From Lithospermum erythrorhizon (lineage: Eukaryota; Streptophyta; Magnoliopsida; Boraginales; Boraginaceae): a DNA stretch of 64,000 nucleotides. The position numbers and the translations under genes are program-made. The stretch covers positions 434,001 through 498,000 of the forward strand of contig JADFUC010000765.1 of assembly GCA_019722365.1 (NCBI GenBank). Reading direction: 5' to 3'. The notes under the pieces are model-generated. The model worked only from the letters and a program-made list of their open reading frames with translations, was not told where the DNA came from and did not search any database. Numbering within the stretch: the stretch's first letter is position 1; the number at the start of each line of letters is the position of its first letter. Below, in pieces: positions 12,576-24,365 of this stretch.

Positions 12576-13370
12576 CCTAGTCACAACCTCATCAAAAAGA
12601 CGTATGTCGAGTCATATCGGGCGTTTATCTCATGTTCATCCTCATATTTTAATGTGTTACTTTCAGGGAAATTGTGTGGAATTAATTTTTAATGAAATTT
12701 ACTTCGTTTGAAATAATTTTTTTAATCTTATTCTTCAATATTATCATTTAATCATTTAAGTAAAGTCTTTAACCATCTCTTTTATCTACTTAATAGATCC
12801 TAATTTATGATTAATTCATATTCATAATCAACCACAAATTTAATAATCAATGCATAAAACATCCATACACAGAGGACATTCAAAATAACTTATGCATAAA
12901 CTTTGATATATTATATCTCAATAATTTTTTGTTTGGACAACAATATAGAGGAAGCAATGTTCTTTATCAATCCACTTTCCATTCTAGACGACTCAGATCC
13001 CGGGTGCTTTTCCAATCAAATATTCTAAGTAAACGCTGGCTACCACACTCCACGTATTCTAACTCCACCATAAACCGAAATACATAATTAATCGATTTGG
13101 AGTTGCAAGCGAAACAAGCTGCTTCTAATTATTATTTTCACTCTAGTAACGATATCAGCAGAATGACAAGACCTTAAGGAAATGAAGGAACAAACAAGGG
13201 CTAAAAAATAATTAGTACGCACTAGAAAAATGGAGGTGTGATTGAACCTAAGTCAGAGAATCAAATAAATGAATTGAACGAATATGAGCAATAACTCTTA
13301 AACATGTTAAGGTTCAAACTGTTTGGTCGTTAAGTGTTTACGTTTGAGATTACTTAACATTTATATATTT
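12576..13370. other. Intergenic, no gene seen
   Basis: AT-rich spacer with no credible coding frame, RNA gene or complete mobile element. Confidence 0.4.
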
Positions 13371-13618
13371 ATTAGAATATTCTTTAGTATATTTAGGATA
13401 TTTGTACATTAAGTGAATAATTTTTTAATTATGACTTTTCATGATATTAGTCATTGAAATCATTGTAATTATTTTGTAGTTATGGTTAATTACAATTCTA
13501 GCCAAAACATTAGCCTAGCAATTATTGTATAGGCATGTATAATAGAATGGAAAATCATAACTACAAAATTATTCACTTAATGTACAAATATCCTAAATAT
13601 ACTAAAGAATATTCTAAT
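13371..13618. mobile_element. Foldback element with about 70-bp inverted arms
   Basis: Bases 13371-13440 and 13549-13618 are long inverted repeats (attagaatattctttag...acttaatg pairs with its reverse complement) with only a few mismatches, around a spacer of about 108 bp. The element has no coding capacity. It could be a foldback MITE or a recent inverted duplication. Confidence 0.6.
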
Positions 13619-14199
13619 ATTATTGAATTTGATCTAAGTGTCCTTGGAATTTATGTGTGTTTGATTTTTTTTTAAGTGTACTTAAGATTTATGTGTGTTG
13701 TATTTTGTTTGAGTGTGATAATTTTCTATCAATGTATGTTATATTTTCTTTTTGAAAAACAGTCAATTGATTCCTAGAACAAAATAGTTTTTGCTTAAAT
13801 TGAGTGTTTGAACTACTGAAATTGAAAGTTATATATTCTAATATTACGTGAAGATGAAAATCATTTAGTTTAAACTTCACAGATATAATCTTTATTGTCT
13901 TTTATATTTCATTAGATCCATCACCATATGACTTCAATCTTAAGAATTTCAACGTTAATAAGAGTTGGAGGAATCTTCACTTGAACATCAACAACAATTA
14001 CTTAAAGGATTACAACCTTCTAGTAATCAATCACATACAACAACATATATAAATGGATCATGAATTTTCACTCCAAAAGTTCATAAAAGATTGTTTTGAT
14101 GAATCACGCATCATTGCATATATATCAATTTATTAATTTCGAGCAAATACAATTATACGCAAGCCTTGTTTTTGGAGTTAGATTACTACTCTTAAGTTT

Positions 14200-17100
14200 T
14201 TTTTATAATTCACATTGTATTTATATATAAACAAAACAAAGTACAACCATTAGTATCCATAAAGTACATGCAGATCATACTACACAATTATATTACTAAA
14301 TAAACCCGGCCATTCCCAGCTTAGTACGCTGAAAACATCATGAGGAACAAAATCCGCACTAAACGGTGGAAAGCTTCTGAAAGTTGTCCCGAGAATGTCA
14401 GATTTGTTATTGGCTTCAAAATAATGCATCATTCTTTATAAGGAGAAGTGCTGAAAAAATAATGACAACCTCAAGTTAAGTGTGATAACCCTGCGGACAA
14501 CGCAAAGTGTCCATAACAAAGAGATGATAATGAACCTGCATTTGATTGGCACTAAAGAGTCAAAAAACTAATGCTTCAATGGTACGCAATCAGATGCAAG
14601 TGATTGAGGCAATATAGGTGAAACGCAAAAGGATTTATATAAAATGTGTTTGTTATGGTTATCAGAATACGAGAATGATACGCTACAAGGCCAGCTGCGT
14701 ATGTCGTAGAGTGTATTATATAGTATAAATGGACAAATGATATGTTTTTGCCGACCGCATTAGTAAAGAAAGTTGCATTTGTGTGTGTGAATAATTTTTT
14801 ATTGTGCAGTGAAACGTGAAGGTGTGTCAAGGCGTCATGTTCCAAGTCTCTCAGGAATGCCACAGGTCTCTACGACTATTAGTCAGCCTTGGAGCATCAA
14901 ATTGAGTTTCTTAAAAATGATTTTGTTACGATAATTCTAAATGCTCCAGCTGAGTAGGAGAAAATAAACTTTGTCCCTCAGATACGGGTGGGAAGGCGAA
15001 GTGGGATTTTTATGAGTAAAAGATTTAAAAGAGTGAATACGAGAGCGAAAATCGTAAGTTTTGAAAGTGCGGGTTTGAAGTTCCAAAGAGGCGCGTAAGT
15101 CGGGGACACTTACGAAAGAGGCGACACTCACGCCTTGGTTATATCCACAAAATACACAAGCTCGTACTAATAGTTTTCTTTGTTCTTTTGAAAATATTAC
15201 AAGGTCGCTGAATCGACATAGAGAGCTTCCAAACAAAAAGTTTGATTTTATGCAGTTCGGAAGCCTATAGGTGTTTTCGTGTCTTTTTTAGGGATTAAGG
15301 TACGATTTGCGCGCTTCGATAAATGTGTGTTTAGTTTTATAAATATTGTACTATATAGTACTTAAGGTTGAAAGTTTTAGGTTGATTTACGAAGCCACCG
15401 GAGGCGGTCTCGTTCACCATTAAGTAGGATTCGCGCATGCAGGAGCTTACCGATAAATGCGTAAGCCGGTGGAGTTAAAGCACCGTGCAGTAATTTTTAT
15501 AAGGGAAAGAAGTAGGTTACGGTGATTTCGGGGGGAGATAAACCAAATATCCGACCAAAGGATGTTCTTTATCCCGAGCTGAGTCTAGTAAATAGATTTT
15601 TTTAAGATTGTCAAACCATCGCTCTGATACTTTTCCAAACCCAAGTTTTGTTGTATTTGGTTTTGCTGTCGTTGACGGACGCTGCTGGGGAAATATTTGG
15701 CTTTCACAAGCATACTTTTAGTTGTCATATCATAGATTAGGCCCACTTGGATTTTGCTAATACCGCGAGGTCAATGCCAATTGTTTTCGATTCTCTGCAC
15801 TCTTCAATTATTGATAATTGCAAGCAGTTTCCTAGTTGAGACAATACAGCTTCTTTTTGCACTGAGTTCCAAAGAAAGTTTATTAAAATTGTGTTTATTT
15901 TGTCGATGATATTTTGTTGGGAATTTATACATCGACATCGGGTAGACTGTGTCCTGCAAGTGACGATTTTATTAAGGTGATTTTGCCACTTTGGTTTAGG
16001 AATTTAGTTGTCCAAGAATAGATTCTAGAGTTGATTTTGTCTGTGAAGTTTTTGAAAAATTGTGACTCATAAGTAGTAATATCTAGGAGACATCTATATT
16101 TTTCAAAAAGTACCGTGATTTCTAAAAGGCGTGAGTGGTAGAGTTTTGAAGTTGACTATTTCAGGAAGAGATGGACTAAAGATGATTTGTATTTGAAAAA
16201 TTTTTATCCGTTGTCCAGAGTCGCGAAAGTAATCTTTTTAAGAATTTCCACAAAGTTGTTGACATAATTTTTATATAGTTTAAAAAAGAAGAAGTAACCG
16301 CCATCCGTAAATGCGAGGCGCAGAAGCCTGGGCTATTCTCGAGATCCCAACACCCTTGATTAAATGGCCGCTGATCAGTTTAGACGCAGAGCGCCCAGAT
16401 ATGAAAAAATAGGATCGGGCAGGTCTCCTTGTCTTAATCTACTTGAGTGAAAGGCGCGAATACGCCCATTTATTATAAAAGAAAATTGAACAATTAAACA
16501 CAACTTGTGATAATTTTATCCATTGGGGGAAAATTTAGTTGCTCCAAGGTTCTAAGAGAAGGCGCAGATGCCTCCACAAAAGCCTTCCTTATGTCAATCT
16601 TATCGCTGCAAGCCCATATTTTCTAGGATTTGGAAGTTCGATTTGATTAGTTAATTTTGAGCTAGTATAATAAGTTATCTATGATTGGACGGCCATGTAA
16701 AATCCATTTCTGCAAGTGGGAAATAAGTGGAAGAGAGATGGTTCGAGTCTGTTTACTAAATTTTTGAAAGCAAGTTTATAAATTACATAAAAGACTTACG
16801 GGTCTCGCAATCTTTGATAATTTGGATTTTGGAAGTTTTGAATTAGGACTATAAATGTGTATCGGTAAGGTACAAAATATCATTATTGAAAATTTACTTT
16901 AGTGACTTTTGGGCCTAATGCGCCTAACGAGACCTAGTGGGGTCCTCGCTCGAAACCATCTTATCCAGACATGATTTATCAAAGTACTGGAAGAGGGTTT
17001 TGAGACACCTCGAAGTCCATAAATGGCCTAACGAAGCTCTATGTCGAGAAATAGTTAAACGGTACCTTACTTTAAGCAGTAATGGGCGGTCAAGTTAAGC

Positions 17101-17650
17101 TTAGGTACATTGTCGGGATTATAAAGGGAAATAAAAAAATTCCTACAATGATTATTGATGTCTAAGTGGGAAGTAAGTAAATTATTATTATCATGTAGTT
17201 CTAGTATATTATTGGTTCCGAATTTATGCTAAATAGGCAATGGGTTGAATTTAGTATTTATGCTCCATTAACTAACTGTAGAGCAAAAGAACGCTGACGC
17301 AAGAACGCCATGACATTTTAGGAGGATGTTACGTAAAATCTTGTGTTTTCCTCAAATGACGAAGAAGATATATGTGGAGCAGTATTGAGAATGTTAAAGT
17401 GGAAGATTGTGAAGTTTTTAATTTGCGCATTGACAGCACTGCCCTACTAATTCCAACTTTTAATTCAGGTTAACTTCTCGCAGAATTTTTTTCATAAAAC
17501 AATCAACCTACAAGGTGATGTGTTGCTCCAAACTCGCTAATATGTATGTGAATTATGAAAGAAGATAAAAAAAGTTCTTCTAATCTGGAAAGCACTATCT
17601 CTTTTAAACGAAAGAAATTTGAGCGGAGATAAAAATAAAGATTATGATCC
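14200..17650 (-). mobile_element. Decayed LINE (non-LTR retrotransposon) with reverse-transcriptase remnants
   Basis: On the minus strand, pieces of a plant L1-type reverse transcriptase appear in the correct order. Around 16.6 kb the reading is DKIDIRKAF, the KxDIxKAFD motif. Around 16.4 kb it is RLRQGDLPDPIFS, the GLRQGDPLSP motif. Around 16.0 kb it is WTTKFLNQSGKITLIKSSLA, the thumb-region WxxKxLSxAGKxxLIKSVL motif. Many stops and frameshifts separate them, and no YADD box is readable. Minus-strand T/A-rich sequence near 14.2 kb may be the old 3' tail. The copy is ancient and non-functional. The boundaries are estimates. Confidence 0.7.
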
Positions 17651-18180
17651 AAAACCTAAAATGTATTACTATTCTTAAGTTATGTGGCACAAATATAAAC
17701 CTAATAAGAATGTTGTCGAGTATCTCTTGACTACAATTAATAGAGGATATATTTATCTTTTGATTTCTTTTGAACATTAATTAATAGTAGTAAAAAAATT
17801 GGCATCGATATATATCATGTCCATTCAAAATGGTTGTAGTAATTATTAATAGGGGAAACCAAAATGAAAGCAAAAACAGACAAGCATGAGTAACAAGTAC
17901 GAAGAGTATTCTTCACTATACTTTCTTCCAAAGAAACAAACAAATACTCTCTCCAATCTATAATTATCGACATCTTCAACTATCGATTACTATTATTCAT
18001 TATTACTATAAATATAGTAAATTTATATAAATAATTTATTTTTAAAATAGTTTCATATGGAATACTAATATTTTTATATAATAAATAATTCATGATAAAA
18101 CTTTATATGTAATAGACGAAACGTAAATCATTTCTGCTCGAAAAATAACAAACAAGTGCATATCACCTCTGTCGACTGTC
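17651..18180. other. GRF upstream region
   Basis: AT-rich sequence between the LINE relic and the pyrimidine-rich leader of the GRF gene; no coding signal. It probably holds the GRF promoter. Confidence 0.4.
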
Positions 18181-18289
18181 TCTTTCTTCTGCATTATCTC
18201 CTCTCTTCTTTCCACATGTTTTTCCAACCCTAGATCTGCCCCCTCTCCCTCTTCAGGTAAACCATGCTCACATGCTCAAATAACATGAA

Positions 18290-18950
18290 CATACTGACAC
18301 ACCCCATGTTTTTTTTTTGCATTTATGTTTCGCTAACTAATTAATTTCTATTTTTATTTTTGGGTTTGGTGTATATTTCTGAGTTATTGATTGATGGACT
18401 GGAATATTCATCATGTTGATTGTATTTATATTTAAGTAACTAATTAATTTTTCTTTTTTATCTGTGAATATTTTTTGTGTTTTGAGCTACTAAAGGAGTA
18501 TAAGATGTGAACTTTATCTTGTTTCTTTGATTGACTAGAATATTCACCATATTTTTATGCATTTATGTTTAAGTAATTAATTGTTATTTTTTCTGTTTGG
18601 TGCAGATTTATTTGTTAATAAGCTAAAAAAGTAGCAAATCTGTGAGTTTTATCTGTTTCTTTAATTGACTATATAGTCACCATGTTTTTTTGCATTTATT
18701 TCAGTTGATTTTTATTTTTATGCTTGGTCTATATTTCTGTGTTATTGAGGTACAAAAGGAGTAAATTTGTCAGCTTTATCTGTTTATTTAGTTGACTGGA
18801 ATATTCATTATGTTGTTTGTATTTATATTTGAGTAACTTATTAATTTTGTAATTGTCTGTTTGGTACAGATTTTCGTGTTATTGGGCTGCTAAAGGAGCA
18901 AATTTGTGAGCTTTATCTTGTTTCTTTGATTGACTAGAACATTGATACAA
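18290..18950 (+). repeat. Five-copy imperfect tandem repeat (about 127-138 bp) in the GRF leader
   Basis: The marker gact(g/a)gaa.att recurs at 18397, 18533, 18667 (diverged), 18794 and 18932, giving periods of 136, 134, 127 and 138 bp. Each unit has the order: tttggt(g/a)cag or a similar tract, attt.tgttattgagct, aaaggagtaaat, ttatctgtttctttgattgact, atattcaccatg, T run, gcatttatgtttaagtaa. The array lies between a pyrimidine-rich 5' leader (about 18180-18255, followed by the possible donor caggtaaac) and the GRF start codon. It therefore probably fills a 5' UTR intron. Several units end in a tract that could serve as a splice acceptor. Confidence 0.8.
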
Positions 18951-18983
18951 AAGTTCAAGGAAACGGTTATAGAGAGAGGAGGG

Positions 18984-21115
18984 ATGAGTGACACGACGGT
19001 ATCCGTGGCCTTTGGAGGTGGGGTTAGGGAGGTGGGAGGTTATAGGCCGCCGCCTTTCACTGCGGTGCAGTGGCAGGAGCTGGAACACCAAGCAATGATA
19101 TATAAGTATCTAGTTGCGGGGATTCCTGTGCCGCCGGACCTTGTTATGCCAATTCGTCGCAGCTTTGAAGCTCTCTCCACTCGGTTCTTCAATCACCCTA
19201 GCTGTATGAGTTATGACCACCATAAATATTGCTCAAGTTTATTGAAATGATAAAAAAAAACCTTTATGTTTCCCTCTTTTTGAAGTGACGCCTTAAGGAT
19301 GTGCCTTTATATATTTGGTATAATTTATTGTGCTAATGATGATATGAAGTCTCTTGAGATGTGATTATTCATGAGGATTTGTAAAATCATTTGATCAATT
19401 CGTTTCCTTTGTCAGTTGGTTTACTGCATATTTGTTTGGTAGCCATATGATTGGTTAGGCCGTCTATACAACTTAGTTAATTGAGTTTTGTGTATTAATC
19501 CAATAAGATTTTTAACTCAATTCACTTTGTGATTTACTTTGGTCCTTTCTTGGTATAAAAGGTGTCAGTTTCCTCTCAAGTTATGTGGTTTACTTTAAGT
19601 TGCTTAATTCCTGTGCATCATCTGGTGCATTTAATGTAAGTTCTCTGTAGATTATTATGGGTGTTTTAATGTGCAGTTGGCTATTGTTCCTATTATGGAA
19701 AGAAATTTGATCCAGAGCCTGGTAGATGCCGAAGAACAGATGGAAAGAAGTGGAGGTGCTCTAAAGATGCATATCAAGACTCCAAATACTGCGAGCGGCA
19801 CATGCACCGTGGCCGCAGCCGTTCAAGAAAGCCTGTGGAATCTCAGTCTACTTCTCAGTCATTGTCGACTATAATGTCAAACAATAGTACTGGGAACAAA
19901 AATATCACTGGAAACGTGTCAACTACTGGCAGCAGAAGCCTCCAAAACATGCCTGCCTTATCTGTTGGTAGTTCTGAAATTTTGTCCTTTGGAAGTGATG
20001 TAAGTAAACTACAGATGGAACCTGCATCATTCGCCATAGAAAACAGTAAAGAATTCAGGTATGTTAACTTTTTGCGTCATGGAGCCATCTGTTTTGCTTT
20101 CTTCCTGGTTATGTACTTGATACTGTAGCTTTGACCGAGTATTGTCGCTAAACTCTGCTCCATGTATATTATATTGAATTCAACAATGAATTCACACTTC
20201 GATATCTTTATGAATAGAAGTTGCTGCCTTAGTAAACACATAATTTTGATTTGAATCAATTACCATGTCAATAGTAAAGTCCATTGGGTATGTTTGTTAT
20301 TTTTTGTGTCACTAAATGTTATAGAAAACATATATAAAAATACCCGAGTTCAAAATCTAAAAGTTCAGCCATCAAAAGTAAAAATTCTCGTCTTTTGGAA
20401 GGGAGGGAGCTTGTCTAAACATCAACAAGACCAAAGATCTGCACAGGTGTTTGAAGAGGAAATGGAAGTATTAGTTCGGCTTTGATTTAAGATTTGATGC
20501 ATCCGACTCCGTCAGAGACGCAATCTCAGTTTGTAGAAACTATATGTATTCCAATCCCTTTTCCCCAGATTTTACTGTCATGCTAACTATGAAAACATTT
20601 CCCTCAGAACAAGATATGGGTACTAATAACATATGCTAAGAATCATGTCTCATTCCAGCTTCAGGACTTTCCTGTAGGAAGCTAGTATTTTTTTTTTCTT
20701 TGTAATTTAAATATCACCCTACTTCATTTATCCTATCAACAAGTAGAGATGTTTAAAGTATGGATCATACAGGTATATGCATGGACTAACACCTGGAGCA
20801 GAGGGGCACAAGTTTTCTTTGGATACCTCGGGAGGTGCCAGAGGTGGAGTAATGAGCTCTAATTCAGACAGCTCCTGGAATCTATTGCCGTTCCAAATAT
20901 CATCAAGCTCATTTGAGAAAGCTAAGAATGCGAATTTGCTCGGGGAAAACTCTTCCCAAATGCTCATGTCTCAGGCTTTTCATACATCAATTGATTCAAC
21001 CGTGCCAAACAAGCTGCATCAACATTGTTTCTTTGGCAGTGATATCGGTTCAGCAGGGACAGAGAAGCAGGAGCAGTCTTCCATGCTACCGCTTTTGATG
21101 AGGGCCTACGAGTAG
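18984..21115 (+). CDS. GRF: Growth-regulating factor (GRF), QLQ and WRC domains, C-terminus frame-broken
   Basis: Plant-specific transcription factor of the GRF family, which pairs with GIF co-activators to promote cell proliferation in leaves and meristems. Exons: 18984-19203, 19677-20058, 20773-21115; the phases join to give 314 residues. The start is the first in-frame ATG before the domain, giving [15 protein letters not shown] domain (GIF binding): residues 25-62, [19 protein letters not shown] onward. WRC domain (DNA binding and nuclear targeting): about 76-120, with [14 protein letters not shown] and zinc ligands C91, C101, C112 and H115 in the C-x9-C-x10-C-x2-H spacing. The tail keeps [10 protein letters not shown] and FFGSDIGS. 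The frame then stops at TAG 21113-21115, while family-like C-terminal sequence continues in two other frames to about 21220. The gene is either truncated or carries small deletions. The subclade number is not assigned. Confidence 0.9.
19819..19840 (+). promoter_or_regulatory. miR396 target site in the GRF mRNA
   Basis: The 22 nt starting ccgttcaagaaagc and ending ctgtggaa match the canonical miR396 recognition site of GRF transcripts, as I recall it. They sit in the usual place, coding for RSRKPVE at the end of the WRC domain. This implies post-transcriptional repression of the gene by miR396. Confidence 0.88.
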
Positions 21116-21116
21116 G

Positions 21117-21222
21117 GAATCATGGTCCAATCTTGATGTTGATGGTTCCAACAAAAATACTTTTTCGACAACTCAGCTGTCAATGTCCACTCCAATTGCA
21201 CCATCCGAGTTTTCTTCTAGGG
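21117..21222 (+). pseudogene. Out-of-frame continuation of the GRF C-terminus
   Basis: Directly after the GRF stop codon, the frame beginning at 21117 reads ESWSNLDVDGSNKNTFSTT and then QLSMSTPIAPSEFSSRG. This resembles the conserved tail of family members. Just before it, the frame starting at 21094 reads FDEGLR. Two small losses (1 nt near 21090 and 4 nt near 21111, relative to the expected reading) explain the change from frame to frame. A possible donor (ggggtatat) follows at about 21222. The piece is untranslated in the annotated frame. Confidence 0.7.
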
Positions 21223-23042
21223 GTATATATGTGATTTGTCATCTGCATATGTCTCGTGTGTGAATATTTATTGTACAAGAATTGATAATATTGCAGGTAC
21301 CTTCTTTGATGCAGATTTGTGAAGGAGGCTCAATATCAGAATGCGTCGACAAGTGTGGTGCAGGTTGATGTTGATGTTGATTAATGTTCTTCTGAACTGG
21401 TCTTTGCTTGTATGTGATTGTACGCGATTTTCTGTAGCTGGCGTCAAGTTTGTTTGCCATTGTTGTTGTTTACTGTCATCTGTTCAATATGAGTTTAAAA
21501 GCAACTCTCGAGTTTAATTGTTTACAATAAATGTGTTTTAAACACTCTTGTATGGGACTAGTTGTAGAAATTCTGCAAGCTCATGTATTGTATTGATAAA
21601 AAAATTCACATAATATTAAGCTTGTGATGAGCTCATGTATTTTATGATCATTTCAACAAGAGCACATGGCTTATATGTTTTTATTAGTGGAGTATATTTT
21701 TTTAGGTTTTTTCCATAAACCCCTAAAGGCCTAAGCTATTGGTAACTTTTCAACGAGGGACTGGCCTTATGAAGCTTTCAAGTTACTCCTTAAAAGAAAT
21801 TAAACGTGTCAGATTGTTCCTTAAACAAATAAAAACCTTTTAAATTGCCTATCTTGGAATTTTGAATTTTTATTTTATTTTTATAACTGATACCTTATAT
21901 TAATAATGTAGATGCGAGCCATCACATAATTATTCAACATACAACTTTTGGAATCTTGAAGAATAAACATCATAATCAAAAGAAATACTAGCCTATTACA
22001 ATTTTTTTTTTTGGAAAATATTTAGAAAAAAAAAGTTGTGTTTTTTATAAAACTAAACTTAAAATATTGAAAAATAAATTAAAATTAAAATGAAAAGAAC
22101 CCCTATTTTGTTGGCTTAAAATTCTTCCCATTCTGAACTTTCATGAATTTGTTTTAACTTACAAAAAAAATGAATTTGTCAACTTTACTTCTAACGTTTT
22201 CATTTCGGTCTGGGGATTGAACTATCAAAATAGATCAATTTGAAGATTGTGTTCATTTTTACTGTTCAAATTAATGCAATTTCACTTTTAATGAAGGTAA
22301 AATCGAAATTCTACATATATTAATTTATTTATTTTCCTGCTCCAATTTACTGGACTCAAGCTTAAAAAAATACTTTATTAAAAAGTTGAGTGATATTACT
22401 AACATACCCTAAAAAATACTTTAATTAATCATGAAATGAAAAAATAATTCTATTAGCTTTTATTAAAGACAGAAAGACAGTAATAAAGTTGTATTGAAAT
22501 CCTATATGATCAAGTAAAAAGGAAAGGAAAATTTTTGCTACATGAACAAGTAAATTGGGACGGACGGAGTATACATTATGTCGTTTGTTATGAGAAAATT
22601 TGACCTCGAATTTATTTCTCTCGCTTTGACCCGGAATCTATCGGAAGGTTTCTTAAACTTTTGTTAGTAGGTTAACAATATACTTCATGTTTATAGCGGT
22701 TGGCATGACATCAACAAATGATACAAGTGTTTGGATAAGAATCTACAATTTACTAGAACATCCTTAATAATACAATTCATTATTTAGGCTTCTTGAATAA
22801 GAATCATAATTCACTAGAATGTCGTTATTATTACTTATCCTTTAATCAGACAACATATAAATTCCTCGAATAAGGGTGAGATTATTTTCAAGACATACAC
22901 ATACTTTTCTTCAAGACTATTTCGAAGATTATTATATACAATTTTGCCTTGAAAATAGACTCGAACTGAATAACGGATATCTCATGCCCGGAAAACATCG
23001 GATTGGTGGAGGTTTATTTAACGATTTTCAAATTCAAAAATC
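21223..23042. other. Spacer after GRF, no complete gene
   Basis: The first part (to about 21550) is likely the GRF 3' UTR and the remnant of a last exon. The rest is AT-rich intergenic DNA. At 22558-22571 a gggacggacggagtata tract looks like one terminus of a Stowaway-type MITE, but I found no partner end. Confidence 0.4.
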
Positions 23043-23262
23043 AACGCGCCAAAATAGAGCGCCATTTATATAATGAAACCCACTTCTCAAAGAATTCAAA
23101 ATCAAATTTCAAATCCCAAACACCACAAAGATGCCGAGAAAGTCAACGAGGAAAAAGTCAACGCCTAATGTCCTCACAACTCCACCGAACCACCGGAGCA
23201 AAGTTGTTTATAAATATGTTTCGGTTTCTAATTACGATAAATGGATGTTATTTTACTCTTAA
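23043..23262 (+). pseudogene. Partial duplicate of the promoter and first exon of the coiled-coil gene
   Basis: Bases 23043-23194 repeat 24276-24430 almost exactly: gcgccaaaatagagcgc, the leader, the start codon and the first 13 codons (MPRKSTRKKSTPN). After TTPP the copy diverges and the frame closes at 23262, for a 43-residue product from ATG 23131. The rest of the gene is absent here. The copy keeps the same basal upstream sequence, so it might still be transcribed. It is most simply a truncated segmental duplicate. Confidence 0.75.
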
Positions 23263-24275
23263 TCCGATATAATTTGCACTTGTTTTCGCTTTTATTTGAG
23301 TTTGCGCAATTATCTGCTAAAAGTCAGCGACCTCGAATCAAGATACTTGTTAGCCCATCAAGCAGCTATGTTAGTCATGGTATCCAAGCACAAAGTGATT
23401 CTACCATCACTATTGTGCTATTAAACCATGTTATGAGATATCTTCAATTCCCGTAAAGAAGTTTCATCAACTTTGTTTGAAGCACTACGTAAGTTTTGAA
23501 ATGATTACTTTTAATTTGGGCTTTGAACATTTTTAATTCAAGTTATTTTATTGTTAGCGATGCAACGCCATTAATTTGGCGATTTATTTGCATGCCTTTT
23601 ATTAACTAATTTTATTATTGGGGTCGCACTACGACGTAGCTTGATCGATGATTTGATTTTCCGAGTTAATATTTTCCGCCTTACACTCGATTATCAGGCA
23701 TACAATTAGCATTTAACATTCCCGAGCATCAATATTAAATGCTCATATGGGCGATTAATTGCTATAAATAGGTCATTACCAAATCGATAATCGTAACACA
23801 TGCTTTCACTTACCATGTAGATATAGGTAATGCTTTTCATGTGCAATTTAATAAACATGTTATTAAAAAGATCTCCTATTTGTGCTCTTATCATGTAGAG
23901 CAGCTATGAGACTTAATCGCGTAACCGGTAAGAATATCAATCAGAGTAAGAACGCTAAGCATTTAACTAATAAGTAACTACTAGTTAAATTGAATCGACG
24001 ATCCGACGAATCATGCGTCCCGACTATACTCGAATATTAAGTACAACCACTACCAGATCAGCTAAGTATTAGCTAATTTAATCATGAATAATTTAGGGGT
24101 TAAGGCTTCAGATAAAAGATTTACTATTTAATTATTAGTTAATTAAGGATTAAGAAAAGACCTAAGATTTAAGATATTGAATTTGTGAGCATTTATTACT
24201 GCTTTTATTCATTATATTACTGATTACCTATCATGAATTTAATCCTAACATGTATAAATTTGTCATGTTAGAATT
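23263..24275. other. Spacer between the partial duplicate and the intact gene
   Basis: About 1 kb of AT-rich DNA with no coding frame or recognised repeat. It lies between the two copies of the promoter/first-exon block. Confidence 0.4.
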
Positions 24276-24365
24276 AACGCGCCAAAATAGAGCGCGCTCT
24301 ATATAAATGAAACCCACACTTCTCAGCAATTCAAAATCAAATTTCAAATCCCAAACACCACAAAG

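Noticed and set aside
22558..22571. Stowaway MITE
   Set aside because: Only one terminus (gggacggacggagta) is visible; no matching inverted end was found within a plausible distance.
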